Shown: positions 1-6,191 of the stretch, in pieces
Layout of the letters: every line of letters starts with the position of its first letter
Numbering within the stretch: the first letter of the stretch is position 1
NCBI GenBank assembly: GCA_025363575.1
Contig: JANYDM010000203.1
Coordinates: 1 to 18,234 of the forward strand
Origin: Betaproteobacteria bacterium
Lineage (GTDB): Bacteria; Pseudomonadota; Gammaproteobacteria; Burkholderiales; SG8-41
Length of the DNA: 18,234 bases
Direction of reading: 5' to 3'
Notes under the pieces: model-generated
What the model was told of the DNA's origin: nothing
Seen by the model: the letters and a program-made list of their open reading frames with translations, nothing else
Databases searched by the model: none
Position numbers and translations under genes: made by a program

Positions 1-140
1 CCGCCGCTGTCGCTTCGTTGAATTGGCCATCCACACATGATGCCCATTTCAAAGCCCTTACGAAACCCCTGCAAGCCAGTGTTCATAAGGCTTTCAGGCG
101 TTTTTAATGCTCTTTTTACCCACTCGATTTCCTGAAGAGC

Positions 141-275
141 CTAAATTTGGAACGAAGTACAGACGGCTGCCTCGAGTTGGTACAGAATTTCAAGATGAGC
201 GCCAGGAATCGGACCGTCACGCTCAATACCCGGATGCTTGAACCCAGTCGGGACGCGAAGGAGCCGTTTCCCCAT
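141..275 (-). CDS. small cassette-encoded protein of unknown function (44 aa; possibly broken by in-frame TAG)
   Basis: The ATG at 275 is preceded by a strong Shine-Dalgarno AGGAGG (286-281 region) that lies inside the attC core site. It encodes 44 residues beginning MGKRLLRVPTGFKHP and ending at TAG (143-141). The same frame then stays open without another stop to the window edge (140-1, 46 codons; for example QEIEWVKRALKTPE and GFRKGFEMGIMCGW). The intact ancestral gene may therefore have been longer and been interrupted by a nonsense change. Alternatively the 44-aa product is real and the downstream openness is chance. No family could be assigned. The good ribosome-binding site and the cassette position argue that the start is genuine. 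Confidence 0.5.
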   Translation of the reverse strand: MGKRLLRVPTGFKHPGIERDGPIPGAHLEILYQLEAAVCTSFQI

Positions 276-281
276 CTTGCC

Positions 282-356
282 TCCTAACGTCCGCGATGAC
301 GCGCGCCCGAAAGCGCGCAGCGGTTTCCGGCGTCGCAGTCGATCGTGCGGTTAGAT
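282..356 (-). other. attC recombination site (cassette 2 / cassette 3 junction)
   Basis: Read on the minus strand, the site begins with ATCTAAC (356-350), an exact RYYYAAC inverse core. It ends with GTTAGGA (288-282), a core site differing from GTTRRRY only at the last base. CTAAC pairs with GTTAG. Inside, GAT-C-GAC pairs with GTC-ATC leaving one unpaired C, the extrahelical-base signature of attC L boxes, and a CGC/GCG pair lies between the boxes. The core is a G+C-rich imperfect palindrome. The length of 75 bp is normal for attC. It lies 8 bp beyond the stop of the 134-aa gene and supplies the Shine-Dalgarno of the next cassette. Confidence 0.78.
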
Positions 357-363
357 GTGACTT

Positions 364-768
364 TCATTTCGACTCCGGTTGTGCGAGCACCTTTGCAACC
401 GACGCATCTATTCCAGGATTGGTAGTCTTCCGAGGAAATTCCAAGCGGTATTGTCTCGCACGTTCGATCATTTTGTTCTTGTCATTTTGTGCGGCTTCCG
501 AAGCCTTACCAGGGCCAATCGAAAGAGATATCAATGCCGCGTCTATCTTTGCCTCAAGAATTTCCGTAGCTTCCTGAATGTGCCCGGCGCGCACTTCACG
601 CAACGACAGAAGAGCGGCTTCCAGTTTCCCGGCTTCCGCAGTCAGAAAAACGTCGTCGAAATTGGGATGAGCACGTTCAAACCAATAAACACTTAGCCCA
701 CCGCCGGTCGCCAATCCGACCGCAAAGATCAGAACCATCGCTAAGACACGTGCCGAAGTCATTTTCAC
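364..768 (-). CDS. cassette-encoded membrane-anchored protein of unknown function (134 aa)
   Basis: This small protein has one N-terminal hydrophobic segment (about residues 7-30, Ala/Leu/Gly-rich), followed by a soluble, helix-prone region (about 40-100, with many Glu/Leu/Ala), so it is probably anchored in the inner membrane and exposed to the periplasm. No recognised domain is seen. The GTG at 768 is taken as the start; an ATG two codons later (762) is equally possible. There is no clear Shine-Dalgarno, and the start lies immediately behind the attC core site GTTAGAT (775-769), as is common in integron cassettes. The gene is followed by its own attC (282-356). Codon usage is A+T-richer than in the chromosomal genes to the right. 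Function unknown. Confidence 0.7.
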   Translation of the reverse strand: MKMTSARVLAMVLIFAVGLATGGGLSVYWFERAHPNFDDVFLTAEAGKLEAALLSLREVRAGHIQEATEILEAKIDAALISLSIGPGKASEAAQNDKNKMIERARQYRLEFPRKTTNPGIDASVAKVLAQPESK

Positions 769-836
769 ATCTAACGCCTATGGCGAACCGCGCGCCGTTT
801 CATTCGGCGCGTCGAGTTCGGCCGTTGAGTTAGGAG
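769..836 (-). other. attC recombination site (cassette 1 / cassette 2 junction)
   Basis: On the minus strand the site runs from TCCTAAC (835-829; RYYYAAC except the first base) to GTTAGAT (775-769; exact GTTRRRY). CTAAC pairs with GTTAG. Inside, GGC-C-GAAC pairs with GTTC-GCC with a single bulged C, and the centre is a perfect GCGCCG/CGGCGC stem closed by the loop AATGAAA. This box order (R'', L'', stem, L', R') with an extrahelical base in the L arm is the known attC architecture. The length is 68 bp. The site overlaps the last 18 or so codons and the stop of the 225-aa gene. Confidence 0.82.
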
Positions 837-1455
837 TTGCCATTGGTCGAGGACAGTTCTTTGATATCCGAAGAAGAAATTGACCAAGAAGCGCGATTGC
901 AATTGCAAAAGCGAGCGCGTATGGAATTGCCCCAAACATGTAGCCGTGGTACCAAAGCCTAGTGTAAAGCGGCCGTATAGTATGTTGTGAAGCTGCATAG
1001 CGAAAAAATGTTCCGGTATCGTCTTTCATGCTCACTTCAACAATTTGCTCGGTTGTACTCGATGATGTTGCCACGAATGAAACGCTGGGCCTCGATGATC
1101 CAATCGTGAACGCCCCTGAACCTATTGGAAGAATAAAGGTATAAGGTTGATTTATTTTCTGAAATTCAGCCAAGCTGTGAAGTGGAAACGCAACAAATTG
1201 GCCTAGAGTATTAGGAATTGCGGTAAATAGGTATTGATTAGGCCTAGGCGGGTTTCCATCAAATAGAATGTTGGCCTGGTTTTGGGGAAGGAACGCAATC
1301 AAATATGCTTGCTTGTGCGGAATGTCGCCTCTTTCCGTATCGCGCGCATCCGCATGCGAGAAGTATTTCGTGCCAACGAACAAGCCAGTGGTGCAACTCA
1401 CAGGGAAAAAAAGCAATGAACCAAGGGTCAAGGCAACGAACCGTAATACGCGCAA
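778..1455 (-). CDS. cassette-encoded membrane protein of unknown function (225 aa)
   Basis: This protein of unknown family has two hydrophobic segments: an N-terminal signal or anchor (about residues 5-28, containing Cys21 but no convincing lipobox) and a C-terminal transmembrane helix (about 172-196). The roughly 140-residue domain between them is predicted to be extracytoplasmic. The start is TTG at 1455, with GGAG seven nt upstream (1466-1463) inside the cassette core sequence; no better start exists. Residues from about 208 to the end (ATPNSTAELDAPNETARGSP) are encoded by the attC site, so the C-terminal tail is a by-product of the recombination site and unlikely to be functionally conserved. 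It is the first cassette of the array. Confidence 0.72.
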   Translation of the reverse strand: MRVLRFVALTLGSLLFFPVSCTTGLFVGTKYFSHADARDTERGDIPHKQAYLIAFLPQNQANILFDGNPPRPNQYLFTAIPNTLGQFVAFPLHSLAEFQKINQPYTFILPIGSGAFTIGSSRPSVSFVATSSSTTEQIVEVSMKDDTGTFFRYAASQHTIRPLYTRLWYHGYMFGAIPYALAFAIAIALLGQFLLRISKNCPRPMATPNSTAELDAPNETARGSP

Positions 1456-1565
1456 GCGGTAGCTCCTAACTAGAATTCGTCAGTAAAAATTATTCAGGAC
1501 ATATTCGCGAGCGAAAATTATCCGCCTGGTTGTAACTGACGTCCGATCTGTCCGTCGTGCCGCCG

Positions 1566-2465
1566 CTACGATCGCTTAAACGAGTTGTAGACCATCCGGG
1601 TGTAATCCTGGGCGGCTTTTTCATTGTCGGCCCAGCTCGCGTCGAGATCCGCCAGCGGCTTCGCGGCCACCACCTCGGCTTCGCTCTTGCCTTCGTCAAC
1701 CAGCTTCTGAATGCGCTCGCGCGCGGTTGTCAGCATGGCGAGGAAATTCGCGACGTCGGATTTTTTCGCGAGCCCGCCGTGTCCGGGCACGACCTTAGTA
1801 TCGTCGTTCGCGAGCTTCATATAGGCGGTGTTGGCCTGGATCATGCCGCGCACGTCTCCGCCGTTGGCGAAATCGACGGATTGATAGCGTTTGCGGTTGT
1901 TGAACGTATCGCCGGTGCACAGCACGTTGGCATCGGGAAAGTAGACGTAGGTGTCGCCGTCGGTGTGCGCGTTGTTGACGTGGGTGAGTATTGCCTTGCG
2001 GCCGCCGACTTCGATGGTCCTTGTGCCGCCGAAATAAGTGTCCGTCGGCAGCGCGTCGGCTGCGACAGGCGGCGACTTATTGCCGGTGATCCCGTTCGCC
2101 GTGCCGGCCGCAAGACGCACCCGGATATTGTCCTGCGCCACGATAGTGGCGCCGTCCTTGTGAAAGGGCCCGTTGCCGCCGGTATGATCGCCGTGGTAAT
2201 GCGTATTGATGAGATATTTGACGGGCAGCGGCGAGATCTTCTCGATCGCGGCCTTGAGCTTGTCGTGCATTGGCGCGTACTGGCCGTCCACCATGATGAT
2301 GCCGTCGCTGCCGACCGCGATGATCACATTGCCGCCTGCGCCTTCCAGCATGTACGTTTTATTGCCGAGGTCGGTGGTCTTGACCTCGACCTTGGAAAAG
2401 TCGATGGTCTGCGCGGCAACAGGCAGACTCAGAAACAGCGCGGCAATCGCAAAAATAGTTTTCAT
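1566..2465 (-). CDS. exported metallo-beta-lactamase-fold hydrolase, paralog A
   Basis: This is a 299-aa periplasmic metallo-hydrolase. Residues 1-19 are a Sec signal peptide ending near PVAAQ. The zinc-site motif HYHGDH (His89, His91, Asp93, His94) is followed by His167 in AHTDGD, the bridging Asp186 in CTGD, and His229 in PGHG, so both metal sites look intact. The Asp186 bridging ligand is the arrangement of glyoxalase II and related hydrolases; class B1 lactamases have a Cys ligand there. Beta-lactam hydrolysis is therefore possible but not shown. The start has a strong GAGGAGG Shine-Dalgarno. The gene is last in a row of three minus-strand paralogs, only 24 bp after paralog B, and probably in one operon with it. 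It is the most diverged of the three. The substrate is unknown. Confidence 0.88.
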   Translation of the reverse strand: MKTIFAIAALFLSLPVAAQTIDFSKVEVKTTDLGNKTYMLEGAGGNVIIAVGSDGIIMVDGQYAPMHDKLKAAIEKISPLPVKYLINTHYHGDHTGGNGPFHKDGATIVAQDNIRVRLAAGTANGITGNKSPPVAADALPTDTYFGGTRTIEVGGRKAILTHVNNAHTDGDTYVYFPDANVLCTGDTFNNRKRYQSVDFANGGDVRGMIQANTAYMKLANDDTKVVPGHGGLAKKSDVANFLAMLTTARERIQKLVDEGKSEAEVVAAKPLADLDASWADNEKAAQDYTRMVYNSFKRS

Positions 2466-2489
2466 AGGTTTCCCTCCTCTTGATTCGTG

Positions 2490-3383
2490 TTATTTCGGCT
2501 TGTACGGCGCAAAGCCGTAGTAGACGAATGGAATGAACGCATCGGTCTTGCGGAACTTGCCCCACTCTTCGTCGAATTCCTTGAGCGGCTTGGCGGCGAT
2601 GACCTGCTCGAGCGTTTTGCCCTGCTTAACCATTTTTTCGACCCGTGCCGCGACGGTGGAGATCATCTTGCGATAAGCGATCACGTCTTTCTTGGTCGAC
2701 AGCGGGCCGTGGCCGGGGATCACTTTGGTGGTGTCATCGAGCGTGGGCAGCAGCTTGTCGATCGCCGCAATGATGCCTTTAACTGAACCGCCGTTGGTGC
2801 TGTCGATGAATGGATAACGGCCCGACGCGAAGACGTCGCCGGTATGCACGACGTTGGCATTGCGGAACCGCACGAATGAGTCGGTGTCGGTATGCGCAGG
2901 CGGCACGTGATAAGCGGTGATCTCCTCGCCGTTGATGTGATAGACGATGCGATCGTTGTAAGTGATGACTGGCAGTCCGGCTTTTGACAGGGCGGCGGTT
3001 TTGCCGAGCAGGTTGGTCTGGTCGACGGACAGCCGCTTGTAGACGTTGTCGTGCGCGATGATGATGACGCCCATTTTGCCGAGGTTCTCGTTGCCGCCCG
3101 TGTGGTCGCCGTGCCAGTGCGTGTTGAGCAGAAAGCGGATCGGCTTGTCGGTAATGGTTTTGACGGCATCGACGATTTTCTGCGTCAGCGGCGCAAACTG
3201 GTCGTCGATCAGCAGCACGCCGTCGTCGCCGACCGACACGCCGATGTTGCCGCCTTCGCCTTCCAGCATGTAAATGTTCGGCGCAACCTGGTGGACCTTG
3301 ATCTGCACCGCATCCAAGTTGCGCGGCTGCGCAACCGCGTTCAGGCTCAACAATGCGGCAACGATTGCATAGGCGTATTTCAT
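2490..3383 (-). CDS. exported metallo-beta-lactamase-fold hydrolase, paralog B
   Basis: This is a 297-aa protein with a Sec signal peptide (about residues 1-19, ending NAVAQ). The metal-binding set is complete: HWHGDH (His89, His91, Asp93, His94), His164 in PPAHTDTD, Asp183 in HTGD, and His225 in PGHG. It shares long blocks with paralog C (MLEGEGGNIGVS, DDQFAPLT, NTHWH-DHTGGNENLGK), so B and C are the closest pair and paralog A is older or faster evolving. The start is supported by GGGAGGAG about 7 nt upstream. The C-terminal region continues about 70 residues past the last ligand, as in the other two copies. This is a binuclear zinc hydrolase acting in the periplasm; substrate unknown. Confidence 0.88.
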   Translation of the reverse strand: MKYAYAIVAALLSLNAVAQPRNLDAVQIKVHQVAPNIYMLEGEGGNIGVSVGDDGVLLIDDQFAPLTQKIVDAVKTITDKPIRFLLNTHWHGDHTGGNENLGKMGVIIIAHDNVYKRLSVDQTNLLGKTAALSKAGLPVITYNDRIVYHINGEEITAYHVPPAHTDTDSFVRFRNANVVHTGDVFASGRYPFIDSTNGGSVKGIIAAIDKLLPTLDDTTKVIPGHGPLSTKKDVIAYRKMISTVAARVEKMVKQGKTLEQVIAAKPLKEFDEEWGKFRKTDAFIPFVYYGFAPYKPK

Positions 3384-3464
3384 GCTGTCTCCTCCCGTGA
3401 TGGAATTTTTATTACGATAGCATAGCCGCGCTCGTGCAAGCGCGCGACGCGAATCTGCGCGACT

Positions 3465-3477
3465 GCTGCTTCGCAGC
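3465..3477. other. short stem-loop between paralogs C and B
   Basis: A perfect 5-bp G+C-rich stem (GCTGC/GCAGC) with a 3-nt loop begins one base after the stop codon of paralog C (3479-3481 read on the minus strand). No run of T follows it in the transcript direction, so it is not a canonical intrinsic terminator. It could stabilise the end of an upstream transcript or partially attenuate between C and the B-A pair. This is a sequence observation only. Confidence 0.35.
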
Positions 3478-3478
3478 G

Positions 3479-4375
3479 CTACTTTGCCTTCGTAGCGCTC
3501 GTATAGGCGATTTCGACGAACTGCTCGGGTTTAAGGAAACCTTTGCCCCACGCAGCGTCAAATTCGGCGGTGGGTTTCGCGGCGATCACCTGCGCGAGCG
3601 TTTTCTTCGCCTTAACCATCGTCGTGATTCTGGCATTCACTTTGACCAGCATTTCGCGGTAGGCCCTGAGTTCAGCTTTGCTCGACAAAGGCCCGTGGCC
3701 GGGAATGATTTTCGTCGTGTCGTCGGTGATCGCCAGCGTGCGGTCGGCCGCCGCTATCACGCCTTTGACTGAGCCGCCGGTGCCGGTATCGATGAACGGA
3801 TAAAGTCCGTTGAAGTACGTGTCGCCCATGTGCACGACGTTGGCGTTGCGAAAGCGGATGATGGCGTCGCCGTCGGTATGCGCGTTCGCGACGTGGATTG
3901 CCGTCGCCTCGTCGCCATTCAGGTGAAACGTGAGCGTTTCCTTGAACGTGATCACCGGCAGCGCGGCGGACGGCGAGGGGCCGTAATCCGACTTGAAGAA
4001 CTCGATCGGGGTTTTCGTGGACAAGCGTTTTCTGACGTTGTCCTGCGCGACGATGACAACGCCGGCTTTGCCGAGGTTTTCATTGCCGCCGGTATGGTCG
4101 AAGTGCCAGTGCGTGTTGATCAGAAAGCGCACAGGTTTGTCGGTAATCGCCTTGATCGCGGCGAGTATGCGCGGTGTCAGCGGCGCGAACTGATCGTCGA
4201 TCACGAATACGCCGTCCTCGCCGGCCGACACGCCGATGTTGCCGCCTTCGCCTTCCAGCATATAAACGTTCGGCGTCAGCTGAGTGGTCTTGATCTGCAC
4301 CTTGTCGAAGCGGTCGGGCTGCGCGATGGCGGGCAGGCTGAACAGGGCAGCGAGGGCAAAAAGCGCAAACTTCAT
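3479..4375 (-). CDS. exported metallo-beta-lactamase-fold hydrolase, paralog C
   Basis: This 298-aa protein is first of the three tandem minus-strand paralogs. A Sec signal peptide spans about residues 1-19 (ends PAIAQ). Zinc ligands are HWHFDH (His89, His91, Asp93, His94), His166 in NAHTDGD, Asp185 in HMGD, and His227 in PGHG. The residue between the second His and Asp of the motif is Phe here and Gly in A and B. The start is preceded by GGGAG. The 138-bp gap to the divergently transcribed dehydratase (from 4514) must hold the promoters of both transcription units, but I see no convincing -35/-10 pair there. Metallo-hydrolase function is well supported; the substrate is unknown. Confidence 0.88.
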   Translation of the reverse strand: MKFALFALAALFSLPAIAQPDRFDKVQIKTTQLTPNVYMLEGEGGNIGVSAGEDGVFVIDDQFAPLTPRILAAIKAITDKPVRFLINTHWHFDHTGGNENLGKAGVVIVAQDNVRKRLSTKTPIEFFKSDYGPSPSAALPVITFKETLTFHLNGDEATAIHVANAHTDGDAIIRFRNANVVHMGDTYFNGLYPFIDTGTGGSVKGVIAAADRTLAITDDTTKIIPGHGPLSSKAELRAYREMLVKVNARITTMVKAKKTLAQVIAAKPTAEFDAAWGKGFLKPEQFVEIAYTSATKAK

Positions 4376-4513
4376 GAGGGGTCTCCCGGAAATGCGTCAC
4401 GCGCATCCTAGCATGCCGCCTTACGCGTGCGATGCCGCGCTACCTCGCACTGTCATGACCGTGGTATGCCGGCGGATTTGCTAAACTGCGCGGCTACCCG
4501 GCGGATTCAGCGC

Positions 4514-5476
4514 ATGAACGAATTTAAATTTACGCTCGACGATCTCGAACGCGCGGCGGCAGTAGTTTATCGGACGATGGCGCCGACGCCGCAGTTCGCG
4601 TGGCCGCTGCTATGCAGCGAGCTCGGCGCCGAAGTGTGGGTCAAGCACGAAAACTTCACGCCCACCGGCGCGTTCAAGGTGCGCGGCGGCCTGGTTTATT
4701 TTCACGAGCTCGTCGCCGCCGGTGCGCCACCGGCGGGCGTGATCAGCGCGACGCGCGGCAACCATGGTCAGTCCGTCGGTTACGCCGCGCGCAAAAACAA
4801 GATCGCCGCGACCATCGTCGTGCCGCACGGCAACAGCCTGGAAAAAAACGCAGCGATGCGCGCGCTGGGCGTCGATCTCATCGAGCATGGCAGCGATTTC
4901 CAGGAATCGCGCGAGCACGCGGCGCGCCTTGCGGCCGAGCGTGACTTGCATATGATTCCCGCGTTTCATCCGCATATTGTGCGCGGCGTGGCGACGTATG
5001 CACTCGAGCTCCTGCGCGGCGTACCGGATCTCGCGACCGTATACGTGCCGATCGGCCAGGGATCGGGCATCTCGGGCATGATTTTGGCGCGCGATGCGCT
5101 TGGCCTTAAAACCGAAATCGTCGGGGTCGTGTCGGCGCACGCGCCTGCATACAAGTTGTCGTTCGAATCGCGAAAGCCGGTCGAGCACGCGGTTACTACT
5201 GAGCTGGCCGACGGCATGGCATGCCGCGTGCCGGATGCGGCCGCGCTCGAAATTATCTGGCGCGGCGCTGCGCGCGTGCTTGCAGTAACCGACGACGAGG
5301 TGGCCGCGGCGATGCGCATGTATTTCAGCACCATTCACAGCACTGCCGAAGGCGCGGGTGCGGCCCCACTGGCGGGGGCGCTGCAGGAACGCGCCAAAAA
5401 CCGCGGACGCCGCATCGCGGTGGTGCTATCGGGCGGCAACGTAGACCGCGAGATGTTTGCGCGCGTGCTGGCCTGA
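4514..5476 (+). CDS. threonine/serine dehydratase-family PLP-dependent enzyme
   Basis: This 320-aa fold-type II PLP enzyme is the size of the short, single-domain threonine/serine dehydratases that lack the regulatory ACT domain. The Schiff-base lysine lies in GAFKVRGG (Lys55). GNHGQ (82-86) matches the substrate-carboxylate loop. GQGSGISG (181-188) is the glycine-rich phosphate-binding loop, and SGGN (306-309) contacts the PLP ring. The expected reaction is deamination of a hydroxy-amino acid to a 2-oxo acid plus ammonia. The frame is open upstream to 4427, but ATG 4514 is chosen because family homology begins there (FTLDDLERAAAVVY). It is divergent from the metallo-hydrolase cluster. Related branches act on ectoine derivatives or on threo-hydroxyaspartate, so the precise substrate is uncertain. 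Confidence 0.85.
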   Translation: MNEFKFTLDDLERAAAVVYRTMAPTPQFAWPLLCSELGAEVWVKHENFTPTGAFKVRGGLVYFHELVAAGAPPAGVISATRGNHGQSVGYAARKNKIAATIVVPHGNSLEKNAAMRALGVDLIEHGSDFQESREHAARLAAERDLHMIPAFHPHIVRGVATYALELLRGVPDLATVYVPIGQGSGISGMILARDALGLKTEIVGVVSAHAPAYKLSFESRKPVEHAVTTELADGMACRVPDAAALEIIWRGAARVLAVTDDEVAAAMRMYFSTIHSTAEGAGAAPLAGALQERAKNRGRRIAVVLSGGNVDREMFARVLA

Positions 5477-5532
5477 CGGCACCGTCGCCGGTCTTTATAG
5501 CAGCAGTAACCAATCGCGGCGCCGGCGCGTCG

Positions 5533-5561
5533 TTGACAATGACATATCATCCCTGTATTAT
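5533..5561 (+). promoter_or_regulatory. sigma-70-type promoter of the marR/efflux locus
   Basis: TTGACA (5533-5538) is a perfect -35 consensus. It is followed after exactly 17 bp by TATTAT (5556-5561), a five-of-six match to the -10 box. The predicted transcription start falls at about 5568, the A of the MarR start codon, so the mRNA would be leaderless or nearly so. No Shine-Dalgarno is visible upstream of that ATG, which is consistent. Confidence 0.75.
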
Positions 5562-5573
5562 TCATATATGAAT
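5560..5573. promoter_or_regulatory. 14-bp palindrome, candidate MarR operator
   Basis: ATTCATATATGAAT is a perfect 14-bp palindrome that overlaps the end of the -10 box, the predicted +1 and the MarR start codon. MarR-family dimers typically bind A+T-rich palindromes of about this size at their own promoters, so negative autoregulation is the natural inference. Confidence 0.6.
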
Positions 5574-6023
5574 GGAAAGTCCGCGACGGTGCGCAAACTT
5601 GCGCCGGCCGCTCCCTCCAGTACCCGGCAGTTGATGCGTACGCTCGTGCGTGCCTCGCATGCGGTCGAAGACCGCTGGGAGGAAGCCCTGGCGCAAGTTG
5701 ACCTGTCGGGCCCCAAATTCGTCGCATTGACCGTGCTGGTAGAGGCGGGCGAACCCTTGAGCCTGGGCGATCTCGCCGCCAAACTTACCTGCGTGAGGTC
5801 GAACATAACGCAGTTGGTGGATCGGCTCGCGGCCGACAAGCTGGTCCGTCGCGTCGACGATCCCAGCGACCGCCGCGGCAAGCGGGCGGCGATAACCACG
5901 CTCGGCGAACAGCGCCAGGCGGCAGGTGAGCGCGAAGTGCAGAAGGTTCTGAAAGCACTCGACAAAATTGTCGCCGGGCACGATCACACCGCGCTCGAGC
6001 GCGTGCTGACGGCGCTTTTGTAA
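5568..6023 (+). CDS. MarR-family transcriptional regulator (probable efflux-pump repressor)
   Basis: This 151-aa protein has a typical MarR length and layout. The winged helix-turn-helix spans about residues 64-112: LSLGDLAAKL, then a recognition helix around CVRSNITQLVDRL, then the wing DPSDRRGKR (98-106). Flanking helices form the dimerisation region. ATG 5568 is chosen over upstream in-frame extensions because the consensus promoter places transcription start right there. The gene stands immediately upstream of a complete RND efflux operon in the same direction, so it is most likely its local repressor, responding to a small phenolic or drug-like ligand. Ligand and control of the pump are inferred. 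Cys75 at the start of the recognition helix is a possible redox sensor, but this is speculative. Confidence 0.88.
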   Translation: MNGKSATVRKLAPAAPSSTRQLMRTLVRASHAVEDRWEEALAQVDLSGPKFVALTVLVEAGEPLSLGDLAAKLTCVRSNITQLVDRLAADKLVRRVDDPSDRRGKRAAITTLGEQRQAAGEREVQKVLKALDKIVAGHDHTALERVLTALL

Positions 6024-6065
6024 TTTTTTCGCGTCTTATCGACTGCCGCGAGCAAGGAGTATTAG

Positions 6066-6191
6066 TTGTCTATCGATGGAATTCTGTCGCGCAGGCGGCG
6101 TCAAACACCACTGCGTTGCGCGCGTTGGCCGAAGTCCGGCCCGGGTGCTTTCGGCACCGGCCTTAGTCTGGGAGAAATGTTGTGCATCTAA
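6066..6191 (+). CDS. possible 41-aa leader ORF upstream of the efflux adaptor
   Basis: AAGGAG (6054-6059) stands six nt before TTG 6066, which opens a 41-codon frame (MSIDGILSRRRQTPLRCARW...) ending at TAA 6189-6191. Its stop lies 10 nt inside the adaptor gene (GTG 6182), so translation of the two would be coupled or mutually exclusive. The peptide is Arg-rich and has no known family. The region has to contain either this leader or plain untranslated sequence; the good Shine-Dalgarno, otherwise without a partner, is the main argument. A chance ORF is quite possible. Confidence 0.3.
   Translation: MSIDGILSRRRRQTPLRCARWPKSGPGAFGTGLSLGEMLCI
6138..6162 (+). other. stem-loop in the leader of the RND operon
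   Basis: GGTGC-TTTCG-GCACC (6144-6158) is extended by GGCC (6138-6141) pairing with GGCC (6159-6162) across a 2-nt bulge. It ends about 8 nt before the GGGAG ribosome-binding site of the adaptor gene. There is no T-tract, so it is not a simple terminator. It could influence translation initiation or work with the 41-aa leader ORF. Confidence 0.35.

Larger units (their letters stand above)
1..1470 (-). mobile_element. integron gene-cassette array without visible integrase (CALIN-like), partial
   Basis: Three small genes are all oriented leftward and are separated by two attC-like sites (282-356 and 769-836). Each unit begins with a core-site heptamer on the minus strand: GTTAGGA at 1470-1464, GTTAGAT at 775-769 and GTTAGGA at 288-282, and each gene starts within about 15 nt of it, as in integron cassettes. 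The DNA is visibly A+T-richer than the flanking genes, which fits horizontal acquisition. Because cassette genes read away from attI, an integrase would be expected to the right of 1470. That side instead has a 95-bp spacer and then metallo-hydrolase genes, so no intI is present in the window. The array runs off the left edge. Cluster of attC sites lacking an integrase is the best description; a distant integrase outside the window cannot be excluded. Confidence 0.78.

Noticed and set aside
141..143. Pyrrolysine or other programmed recoding of the TAG in the third cassette
   Set aside because: No pylT/pylS context, and pyrrolysine is essentially confined to a few methylamine-using lineages. 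A nonsense mutation or real stop is simpler.
1471..1565. A third attC site upstream of the first cassette
   Set aside because: Only the R' heptamer is present; I could not find a matching RYYYAAC inverse core or L-box pairing in this spacer.
1557..2483. 308-codon plus-strand open frame opposite metallo-hydrolase A
   Set aside because: The minus strand carries a complete signal peptide and zinc motifs; the plus-strand product is low-complexity Val/Gly/Arg/Asp without a family.
1566..4375. Calling the three paralogs beta-lactamases
   Set aside because: The fold and metal ligands are shared by many hydrolases, and the bridging Asp plus low specificity of the motifs do not establish beta-lactam activity.
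4376..4513. Promoters in the divergent intergenic region
   Set aside because: Transcription must start here in both directions, but no -35/-10 pair with acceptable spacing stands out by eye.
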